Shown piece after piece: positions 1 to 9,500 of a stretch of DNA of 64,000 nt (position 1 is its first letter; each line of letters starts with the position of its first letter). This stretch comes from Lactarius indigo (taxonomy: Eukaryota; Basidiomycota; Agaricomycetes; Russulales; Russulaceae). The position numbers and the translations under genes are program-made. The stretch spans positions 496,001 through 560,000 of the forward strand of contig JAFKAC010000034.1 of NCBI GenBank assembly GCA_025766275.1. The letters are read 5' to 3'. A model generated the notes under the pieces. That model did no database searches. It had not been told where the DNA came from and was given only the letters and a program-made list of their open reading frames with translations.

Positions 1-830
1 ACGTGCCGGCCATCTGGTGAGAATGTAACTGATTCAACCGAACTAGTGTGCCCACTAAATGGGCCTGCTACAGCCACTCCTGTTATGGCATCCCACACGC
101 GAATCGTTTTATCATAAGAACCCGAGACGATGCGTTGACCATCTGTGGAGAATGCTACAGACTGGACCAAATCCGTATGTCCACTAAATGGACCCGCCAT
201 GGTCTCTCCCGTTACGGCATTCCACACACGAATCGTTCGATCGTAAGAGCCCGAGGTAATGCGCCGACCATCTGGAGAGAATGCCACAGATGCAACACAA
301 CCTGTGTGCCCACTGTACGGACCTCCCACCGTCTCTCCCGTGGTGGAGTTCCAGATACGAATCGTTTGGTCAACCGAGCCAGAGACAATTTGCTGGCCAT
401 CTGGGGAGAATGCCACAGACGTGACCCAATGCGTGTGCCCACTAAGTGGGCCTGCCACTGTCTCTCCAGTTGTAGCCTTCCATACACGAATTGTTTGGTC
501 CGCCGAGCCAGAGACAATGCACAGGCCATCTGGGGAGAATGCCACGAATGTGACCCGATCCGTGTGCCCACTACACGAACCCACCACAATCTCTCCAGTC
601 ATGGCATCCCACACGTGAATTGTGTTATTGTTCATGCCTGAGGCAATGCGCTGGCCATCTGGGGAGAATGCAACGGACATCGTGTTTCCGATAAATGGTC
701 CTGCCATTCTCTCTCCCGTGGTGGCATTCCACACGCAAATTCCTCCATCGTATGAACCCGAGACAATGCGTTGGCCATCTGGTGAGAGTGCGATGGAATC
801 GACACTGCCTCCGACATTCGAAATCACCAT
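1..830 (-). repeat. WD40 repeat array
   Basis: Blades of about 43 residues (129 nt) repeat the pattern SVAFSPDGQRIVSGS...IRVWDA.TGE. On the plus strand the recurring word ccatctgg(g/t)gagaatg lies near 10, 138, 267, 397, 526, 655 and 775, so spacing is about 129 nt, and about 120 nt for the last interval. Neighbouring blades are very alike at the DNA level, which favours unequal crossing-over and gain or loss of blades. The array continues past the left edge. Confidence 0.9.
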
Positions 831-3800
831 CTCTGATGAAGGCCAATGAGATAATCGTCCACTTTCGACGCGCAGTGTTTGAGGAAACATGCTCGAATAA
901 TACATCGAAACAAGAGAACAAGTCGGCGCAAATGGTAAAGTAGAAAGGTAGACATGCGGTGCGCTCTTTGCCATCGCTATCCCGAAGTACCGCACGAACG
1001 CAGTGGCATCGTTGATGAACGCGGTCAATTTCTCTAGCTCTGCCGGAGAAACCTGTTGGGTCTGTTGCCATGAGTTGTTTGTCCGCCTCACAGAATTGAT
1101 GTGAAGACTTACACCTTGACCGGAGGCTAGCCACACATTTACAGACGACAACGCTGGCAAGGCAAGACACATATCACCCACCAAGCTAAGGGCCTCAAGC
1201 CAAAAGAGAAATTTCGCGCCAAAGAAAGCTCGCAGTTTGTCAAACAGACCAGTTTCGAAAGCAAGATGTTCTAAATGATCGTTGTAGAAACGACAAGCAT
1301 ATGATAATGCTGGCGAGATGTGTTTAGCAACGCGAGCTTCAAGGTCCTGAACGTCTCTATTAGCAAGATATGACGATTCAATGCCGCAGATATTGAATCT
1401 GAGGTCGCGGAGTACTAGACCGAGGCAGGAATGGGCCAACTCATAGTGGGCGTCCCGAAGGGGAATAGAGAAATCGCCGCTCTTCTCCTTATTTGTCAGG
1501 AAGTCGTGAAATGATGTATGGAGAGGAAGAATAGGATGGGTGTCATCGGATGAGTTAACGTTGCTTAACAATGTGCCCAGGCGACCGAGCATTATGACAA
1601 CAGAATCAGCGTCATCGTCATCATTGAAGCCAAGTCCTCGCAGAGCGGTCAGGGAGCGGATCGAGAGGGGTTCGAATGCGGTGATGAGCTGTCCCACGAC
1701 AGAACGGAATAGAAGTCGAGCTTGCGAGTGTGTGAAGTAGCCCTCGAGGACTTCTTTGTATAACTCGTCCAACGGATCTTGTCCATCGCGATCTGTAGTC
1801 AGTCTCAAAAGGTGGTTTATGCACTTTTTCTTGCTGAACCCGAAGCATTCGGGAGGATCCAGGATGAATCCACCCGCGACAGCCGCCCACTGAAACAGCC
1901 CTTCTGCCTTTCTTGTCAACGCGACTCCGTGCCTTTCGAACGCATCCGAAGGGAGTAACATCTGAAGGAAGGTCAGTATATCGTCCTCCGTACTAGCTCC
2001 CAGCTCAGAGTCATTCATATATTTGATAATGGTCGACGACGCTCCATTGAACGCAGACAGGATGCCATCCTCGGGCCTCGACGTGATAAGCACACGAAAA
2101 TTTGATGGTAGTTTGAATATGTTTTTGGCAAGGAATGCGTGTAACCCATGTCTACCTGCCGTGTCTCCGCTCTCGTCTAAGGCGTCGATGACAACAAGAA
2201 TGGGGCCAACGATGTGGAGACCCTCAAGCGGTTGGAGGACTAGCGATTCGAAAAGTGTGGGATAGTCGCGGGTACGAAGTCGAAGTGAGGAGTCATCCTT
2301 CACGATCCTTCCAAGCGCGGTCTTGAATGAAGGGTATCGATCGGAGAGATCGCGAGCCAGAGTGGTGAAGAATTTGTAAGCATCGCGCTGAGACTGCTCT
2401 TTCCGCAAGAATATGAACGACGATGTGAGACGGTGCATTTTATTGAAGCGATGTGCGATCTCGTGTGCAATCGACGACTTTCCCGTACCCGCCTGTCCAA
2501 GAAGTAAAAGACCACGCTCCGAGTCGGGGTCATTCACCCAATTAACGATGAGATCTAAGAAGGCTGTGCGCGTTCCTGGAAGGCATCCTTTCTCAGGCAC
2601 GAAGCGCGAGCCTGTCCCATACGGTATTTCTCTGATTTTCGCATCTAACTCTGTGATAGTAATCAGATCGATAACCCTCAAGCTATTGGGGCTACGTACC
2701 GACGTCTGAAACTTGGCTGGACACCCACTTCAGCTGGGTAACCATCCCGTCGAGCCTATTGGAAATCCTGGCTGAAATTGTTCCGACGTCATCCAGAATT
2801 TGGAGCGTAGTTATCTCCGTGGTGATGGCAGCCTCGTCCAAGAAGGCCCTTCGGAGTTCGAGAAGGGCGGTGCGGAGGTCCTCGATTTGTTTGTTGACTC
2901 GGCCACCGATATTCTTCAACGTTCGCTTCCCTGACAACGGCGTGTTTACTTCGGCCACTGAAATGAGTGAAAAATACTTACAGAACTGCGAGTCCTTTGC
3001 ATACGATCGTATAAAGTCACAGCAATTACAGACATGCTGCAACATGAGCGCGAGGATTCGAGCCTGCCTGGACTCGCGCTTGATGGATTTCAGGGTATTT
3101 TCCTGGTTCGCGAAATCGAACGCATCGTGCACGGCTACAAGAAGAGTTCGGACATTGTCGTCACTTTGGAACTGTTCTAGGAGAGTCTAGCTACCAGATC
3201 AACATCAGTGTTTCCTTACTACGCAAATCAAAGCACCTTGGGAATCGCTAATAGCAGCCCACATGCCATTTGTGCGTATGGGTGAAGCTGAGAGCGGAAG
3301 TAGGCTCAGTCAAGCATAAGTTTAAAGGGAATTGCGCAGTGACGTACTTGTGCAGCCGCGCTCAAAGTATCCATCATCCACTTGATCCTCGCAACAGCAC
3401 CTTCCCATGTACTTGAGGTGTTGATCGCCGTGATAGCTTCATCAGCATCACGAAGAGTATCCTCGGTCGGTGACACCGCTGCCTGGACGTCAGGAAACGA
3501 TGGCACAGGAGCGCTAGTCTCGGTGGGAACGGGATCCATCAGAGGTGAAAGAGGCTCGGAAGCAGTGGCGTCTTTGATGGGGTCTTGCGTCATAGAGGGG
3601 TGAGTAGCTGGCGAGACGTCTACTTCACTCGCTATGGGATTCGTGGTATTTGAGTCCGCTGACACGGTGATCGTCAAGTAGAGCATGACTGGCTGGATCG
3701 ATTGTCCACCTTGTCTGTCCCCATTTCTAAGATCAACAGGGATATCTATACGCAAGGTGTTCAGCTACTAGTAGCGATGTCGTCATAAAGACAAACCAAT

Positions 3801-4210
3801 CTGTGATTCGACAGGTATCGGTATCTGATGCATCCCGATAAGTGCATCGGTGTGCACTAATCGCTCCGTGTAAAGACCGAATACAAGATCTGACGATGGC
3901 TGTACATAACTGAACAGAACTTTCAACCGGAAAGACAGAATTTAAAAACAGATGTCGTACAAGGCATCTAGTTTCTGATCCCACTGCGCCGCTTGTCCCT
4001 CAATCGAAACACTCCTTGTCTTCTTCGTCGTTTCTCGATGGGTCACAGTAACGAAGACCCGGTTCTTCAGGAGTCGCCGTTTCTTGATATTGAGAGCTCG
4101 GAGGACTATAAAATACGTTATCGGGTATCATCTATAGGATTTAAGTACATACCGGTCACCTCGATACGTAGCTGAGGGATTTCCGATGCAGAAGGACCTG
4201 ACCTGGAGTA
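1..4210 (-). CDS. C2-NACHT-WD40 NLR-like protein, C-terminus cut by window edge
   Basis: This is a fungal STAND/NLR-like signalling NTPase, a class tied to non-self recognition. Reading the minus strand, a C2-like domain is spread over small exons (about 4200-4155, 4115-3975, 3935-3790 and 3755-3345), with motifs such as LRIEVT and QAAQWDQKLDAL. A helical region follows (3300-2700), split by an intron whose in-frame acceptor joins AIPK to TLLEQF. The NACHT domain has Walker A GQAGTGKSS near 2470-2500 and Walker B ILVVIDALDES near 2180. After an all-helical part, WD40 blades run from about 830 to the left edge. All exons read without a stop once spliced. The start codon is not certain; no convincing ATG was found upstream of LRIEVT. 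The WD40 end lies outside the window. Family assignment is secure; ligand and partner are unknown. Confidence 0.85.
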
Positions 4211-4566
4211 ATGGTTCAATGGCGGGAGAGTCGTGGGTCCGCAGGCATTTACGCACGAATTCGATATGGTGTGCTGGTGCTCCATCTTTTGCAAGGGTTC
4301 CTGGGGCTAGAGTGAGTGTATGGTTAGGCGTTGAGGTTAGGCTTATAGTAAGGTAACCACGCCCTGCACAGCCGACGAGGGGCATAATCACATGACTCCA
4401 AGCAGACAGATTAGAATTGGCGGTAGTAGGTAGATGACTCCCGCGTCGCAGGTGCCCATATGCAATTAGGGTAGTGAACAACCCGACAGAGATGAAATGT
4501 GATCGATCTATGTGCACGCGACGCTTCCCCGCAATCCTCAGACTAGCCCTTACTCTCTACTCTACT

Positions 4567-5836
4567 CTAGGAGTGGATTGCGTTACTGGAAGACACTTGA
4601 AGGGCGGCTTCGCAAGACGCCTCGGTCAGCGTTGGCTGAGGGAAGGGAAAGTCGTGGTCAGGACGGGGTCTTGAAGTAACGGGAAAGGAGGGACATACGT
4701 GTCCGTGTATCGTGGGTGCGATGTCTTCGGTGCTCGCACCATATTCGAGCGCAAGCACGCCATCTGCGACCATCTCGCCGGCATTAGGACCTATCAACAC
4801 ACATGGAGCCGACGAAACTCAACAACTCAGCCCCAAATACAGAAAACACGACACGCACCGATGATGTGTACTTCGAGGATGCGATCCATCTCCGCCTCCA
4901 CAAGGAACTGGACCTTGCCTTCGGTATCCAAGTTCGTCTTGGCCCGTAAGCTGTCGGGGAATGGGAACCGGCGGATCTTTTACTTTTCGCCGTCTTGCTT
5001 GAGTTCCTGCTCCGTCTTCCTGACCCACGCAACTTCGGGGTGTTTGTACACCATGCTCGGGATCCCGTAGTTCATGTGGCCGTGCCCAATCTGGACGTAC
5101 TCCACCACCACGATGCCCTCCTCCTCTTCCTTGTGCGCAAGCATCAGTCCGAAGGTGACATCGCCGATGCGCCTGATGTTTGGCATGCTCGTGTTGAACT
5201 GGTCGTCGATCACGATGCGTCCGTGCGAGTCGACTTCAACGCCGACATTTCCGAGACCGAGGCCTTGGATGTATGGATGGCGGCCGACGGTGATGAACAC
5301 AACGTCTGCCTCAAGCTGCGTTGTGACATGTGAATCCTCTCGCCGATAAAGAAAAATAAGAGTAGCACACCGAGTCCTGTTTCCTGTCCTGACAACCACC
5401 TTTCTTGGACCTTCTGCAGCAAAAGCGCACCAGTAGAGCTGACGATCTGCTGCCCATCTATCTCTATGACGCCGCCTGGGAAGGGCGTAACCTCGGACCC
5501 TGTCACGATGACGATGTTCTTCACTCCCACGGTAGACTCGCCGCCGTCGTTGAGCTACACGGAAATGGTGTTGGAGGAGATGAAAGAGGCAGCTCCATTG
5601 ATGTAGTCGAGCATCCGCAGAAAGTTCAGTTTGACGCCTTCGACTAGATATTTTTTACATCAGCGAAAAAAGCTACTAGAAGAAGTTTAGGACGCACCAT
5701 CGATGGGGTTCTTCTTGATATCATGGAGTGTTTGGTGGTAGATGTGCGAGTTGTCAGGCATCGCCTTGGAGGGAATGAGAATGAGATGAGCGACAGTATA
5801 AGTGGCCGACGCAGCCACGTAACCACCAGGACCTAC
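4567..5836 (-). pseudogene. Dihydrolipoamide dehydrogenase (E3) pseudogene with internal deletions
   Basis: Pieces of a mitochondrial lipoamide dehydrogenase lie in order on the minus strand. They are the FAD-loop remnant VGPGGYVAA (about 5835-5809), IPSKAMPDNSHIYHQTLHD (5770-5710), [18 protein letters not shown] (5530-5475), [15 protein letters not shown] (5320-5270), [13 protein letters not shown] (5170-5130), [11 protein letters not shown] (5055-5020), and the interface domain [24 protein letters not shown] followed by IHGH, an intron and PTLTEA (4795-4580). The stretch between GGYVAA and IPSKAM that carries the CxxxxC redox disulfide in this family is missing. Most of the NAD-binding Rossmann core between VQER and LEADVV is also gone. 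An in-frame TAG interrupts NTISV*L near 5555. Introns are kept (GTATGT...CTCAG splits the HxHP active-site motif), so this is a genomic duplicate and not a retrocopy. Confidence 0.85.
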
Positions 5837-6284
5837 AAACAAACGTCGATATGCTCCTCGGCTTCAGTCTAAGACGAGGGCACAGACATACCTCCACGGA
5901 TGAAAATCGCGTTGTACTGTCCCGAAGGGGATCACCAGTCCACGTGAGATGCGTGGATGGGATCCTTTGGAACTTGAAGAAACCGGCGGCCCGCAATTGC
6001 AGCTAGACTGGTCCAAGTCGCTCCTACATTGCTTTTGACTCTGTTTATAACTTGAATACAGCAAGTTATTGTCCCTCTGCTAAATTGTAGCTGAGCTCGT
6101 CGCGCTGCACCCTGCTCCTTACTGTACTAGGGAAACGAATAACGAGTCCGAATCGACGCGACGCGACTTGGTTGACTTGAAGGCGTCATGGGCCCCATAC
6201 AGTAACTACTAGGCAATGCTCCGCTATCGACACTTTATATTATATTTCGAACATTAAACTCATAAATCACACTCTACCCCAACT
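5837..6284. other. No gene seen
   Basis: Stretch between the dehydrogenase remnant and SPC25. Short frames are present, but none resembles the missing N-terminus of the dehydrogenase or any family I recognise. It is AT-rich around 6230-6270 and probably holds the SPC25 3' end. Confidence 0.4.
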
Positions 6285-7230
6285 CTACGAGAGGAGTTTC
6301 ACATACGCCTGACGTACACGTTTGATGAAAGTATATACATCCCCGGACTCATTCAACTGATCCAAAAGTAGTGGCATTATTGGTAGCTGCGGTGTCGACG
6401 TTAAAACTGTCGACCTTCTTCAGTTCGCGCTCGGAGCGGTTGCAATCGATACGACGTACCTTTAAACTGGGATGAGAGGTCGATCACGAAGCTCACTTCG
6501 TGCGTGGAACGTGAGTCGTCGTCAACAACCTTGATGGTATACCGGAACAGGAGCTGGTCGGGGCCCACTCCCTCGATGACCAAGCCCGTTGCGCGTTCAC
6601 AAGCGCGCACTTCTGCAGACATGGGCCTGGCGTGCATGGCTAACGTATCGCGCTCCAGCTCGCGCTCTGTGAAACGGCCGCAGAGGGTAGCGCGCGCGTT
6701 TGGAAGTGCGGATAGAAAGGGAAGAAACGGACCTTTACGAAGGTTCGCTACGCGCGCGCGAAGCGTCTGGATGTTCGCGTCAATGGAGGCAAGCACCTCG
6801 CGTTCGGCTTCGACACGGCGGCGAAGCGAGGCGACAGCTGATTCAGCCTCTTCTGTCTCCTCGCGTTCGCATTTGAGGACTGTTTGGTAGTAGAACAATT
6901 TTAGCAATCAGAGGAAAAACAGATGAGATGGCGGATAACGCAACGAGCAATGAGTTCTATTTCCTTCAATTTGCATTGCTCCGTCTCTCTCTCCACGTCC
7001 TGAGCGCGGTCTGCTAGTCTCTTGAGTTCTTTGTCGTGTGCTTCCCGGCGTTGAGTGATTTCGGCAATGGAGCGAGCCGTGAAATTGGCGATTGCCCGTG
7101 AGAAGTTCGCTGCTGAGGTCTCATAGGCAGGTAGATTTAGTTCTATTGTTGGTTCTGAGGAGTTAAGGATAGCGTCGAGATTGTATTCATCGTCAATTTC
7201 ACTCGGCGAGCGAGACCGCGAGGAAGCCAT
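6285..7230 (-). CDS. SPC25: Kinetochore protein Spc25
   Basis: Spc25 is a subunit of the Ndc80 complex, which links centromeric chromatin to spindle microtubules. Four exons are read: 7230-6945, 6879-6739, 6666-6460 and 6406-6285. They sum to 756 nt in frame, giving 251 residues, a normal length for the family. The N-terminal half is a charged coiled coil (TARSIAEITQRREAHDKEL, then EETEEAESAVASLRRR). The C-terminal globular domain includes EVSFVIDLSSQFKV joined by a phase-1 intron to TPQLPIMPLLLDQLNESGD and VYTFIKRVRQAYVKLL, a typical Spc25 ending. Introns have usable GT and AG ends; the first donor (GTTGCG) is weak. The start MASSRSRS at 7230 is the first ATG. Only about 45 bp separate it from recognisable antiporter pseudogene sequence on the other strand. 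Confidence 0.88.
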
Positions 7231-7274
7231 TGACCCAATTGCCTCCCACGTGACACTCGTTGAATCTCACCGGA

Positions 7275-8180
7275 ATGTCGGCCCGCGATATTGGTCTGAC
7301 TGCCTTTGGGCGTATACCCGGTTTTTCCAAACACACCTTTCCTAGCGAATCAATACCCTACCTCTCTCTCGTTGCAAATATCGGACTGTGCTTCTTCCTC
7401 ATTGGGCTCGGGATAGATGCCTCGATCATCCGTCGCAATGCGCGCCTCTCTGCGACCATCGCCGCCACAGGTGTCATCATCCCATTTGGACTTGGAGTCG
7501 CGCTTGCCGTTCCCCTGTACAAGCACTTCATCGACTCTTCGCAAGTATCATACACGCACTTTTTACTCTTCACCGGCGTCGCGTATTCGATTACGGATTT
7601 CCCCGTCCTGTACTGCATTCTGACCGAACCCAAGCTACTTGACACGACCATCGGGATCGTGGTTTTATTTGCCAGTGTTGGTAACGATATCATTGGATGG
7701 ACATTACTCGCCCTCAATGTCGCGCTTGTCAATGCTGGAAGTGGACTCACCGCATTATGGATGCTGTTGGTCTGTATTGGATGGACCCTCTTCATGTTAC
7801 TCCTCATCCACAGGGTGTTATCTTGGTGCGCTCGCGCAACAGGCTCTATCGGAACGGACCAATTATGTTATTCATATCTGCTACGGTTTCAATTTTGTTT
7901 GGCTCAGCATTCTTCACTGATGTCACCGGCGTCCACGCAATTTTCGGTGTGTGTTTTTGGCATTGGCACGTCCCGTGGTTTGGACCTGCTGCTTCTACAG
8001 GCACTTTCCCCACTGGGATTGTCATGCCTCGTGACGGAGGCCTTGCGATTGCGCTGACTGAGAAGCTAGAAGACATGGTCCCAGTGATTTTCCTACCTCC
8101 CGTGAGCTTCTTTACCTCTGACCCCGATGCACCTCCTAACAGTCTCCAGAATTTCACACTCTCCGGCCTCTTGACTGACC
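7275..8180 (+). pseudogene. K+/H+ antiporter (CPA2, Kha1-like) pseudogene, truncated at both ends
   Basis: Kha1-like cation/proton antiporters have about 12 membrane helices and a long cytosolic tail. Here the similarity begins abruptly at GLTAFGRIPGF, so the first helices are missing. It continues through YLSLVANIGLCFFLIGLGID, SATIAATGVIIPFGLGVAL, FLLFTGVAYSITDFPVLYC and VGNDIIGWTLLALNVALVNA. A one-base loss near 7850 (after TGSI) shifts the frame to NGPIMLFISATVSILFGSAFF. Two introns are still readable: HAIFG to TFPTGIVMPRDGG, and IFLPP to NFTLSGLLTDL. The match stops at TDLA near 8180, where an antisense F-box fragment starts. The second half of the channel domain and the tail are absent. 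In intact family members the frame is continuous; that is from general knowledge and was not searched. Confidence 0.8.
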
Positions 8181-8189
8181 TCGCGTCCA

Positions 8190-8538
8190 AGTACTCTATT
8201 TGTAAGCGGTCGAGACGAGGAACGTTGATCTGTGCTACGAAGTTTTCCAAATACTCGAAAAAACCATCAAAATAAAAGCAGGTGAGAGAGGGAAGGACAG
8301 TCCGTGTAGTGGGAGGCCGGTGTATTCGATCAGGGTAGGAAGGCCTCCATCGGAACGCAAGGGTAAGATATTTCAACCTGAGAAATGTAGCCATACTTGT
8401 AACCATCGTCTCTGGCGAAGCATAAGTGGAAACGGAAATATCGCGAAGATCAATGTCAACGAGTTCACGGGTTGACAATAGAGCCGCTCGGGATGGCAAT
8501 AGCTCCGCAATCATCGTACCCAATATCCTCGAGTGCAT
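8190..8538 (-). pseudogene. F-box/LRR protein fragment
   Basis: The minus strand reads an LRR-like segment of the kind found in agaricomycete F-box proteins: ELVDIDLRDISVSTYASPET, MVTSMATFLRLKYLTLAF, RIHRPPTTRTVLPSLTCFYF, FEYLENFVAQINVPRLD and LQIEYLD. No F-box is visible upstream, and downstream the frame runs straight into antisense antiporter sequence at about 8190. It looks like a dispersed gene fragment. I see no start codon or splice sites that would make it a complete gene. Confidence 0.6.
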
Positions 8539-8539
8539 T

Positions 8540-9500
8540 CGTGACGTTTTCCACGCTCTACATCAAAGTACCGACCCCACCCCTACATTTTCCTTTGCCC
8601 CTCCTAGTTGTCGTGACCAGCGGCCATCGTCGTATCTAGAGTGCAATGCCCCTGGTCATTGTCCGGGCTTGCTGCCTCATACTTTCGGTGTCTCTACCCT
8701 CATAAGCCTGCATGACAAGCCTGCTCTCACCCCCTACTGCCGGGGCGTCTGGGCCGTCTTTGTCTAGACCCGTCCCACTCCGCATCGACGGCGAAGGTTC
8801 CACGGATGTGCCGCTGATCAACAATGATACTTCCGCTCCACTTATCACGGTGTCATCGCGTCTTGCACAGCAGATTACAGTCGAAAACCTCCACGTTCCC
8901 ACCGCTCCGCCCGTTCTGGCCCCCGCTGGTGCAACACAAAGTAATGGTATACGGACGGTCGCCTTCCTCTCTCACATCGCTATGATCTCGTGTGAGATAT
9001 CTTACTAGCTGTTTGGATTCGTCTTATATATATACCTTTTCATATTTATACTTCATAAATAGCGTAGCGAAATACCTGTGATGCGAGTAGTAAAGCGGGA
9101 GATGTGAGGACATCCTTCGATCCCAAACAAATTAATGAATATCAGAGCTGAAACCATTGTGCCCGGTGCCTCAACACTGCGCGCTGATGACCCACCCATA
9201 CATAATCGTCTTAAAAATGGCGATCGGAGACTCATAGGTGAAGTGCAGTAGCAATCGGTTGGTAACCCAGAGTACGGAAAGGTCTCGAGCCAGAGTCATA
9301 CAGTATTGATCGACTTACGCCAACAACGTAAACAACGCCGCGGTCTCATATGGAGAGTTCTAGTCTGAATGGCGCATATGTTGTCTTCCTGGGGCCAGTT
9401 TTACTAACGCACACTCAGTATCGGTAGTCTGCAGGAAGTCCGTTCCAGAGCAGCTTACGGCGTTCACGACGACCCAGAGGTCAGAAAAGAAATATAGGTA
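8540..9500. other. No recognisable gene
   Basis: The only longer frame, 8712-9008 on the plus strand, begins MTSLLSPPTAGASGPSLSRP and is low-complexity and Pro/Ser-rich. It could be debris of the antiporter's cytosolic tail, but I cannot show this. The rest probably includes the 3' flank of the CLC gene. Confidence 0.35.

Noticed and set aside
212..618. Other open frames across the WD40 array
   Set aside because: The open frames are by-products of a 129-nt repeat, which is a multiple of three; only the minus frame with SPDGQRI..VWD is coding.
1..830. Regularly spaced repeat resembling an array element
   Set aside because: The repeats are 129 nt, contiguous and translate into WD40 blades; there are no spacers as in a CRISPR array.
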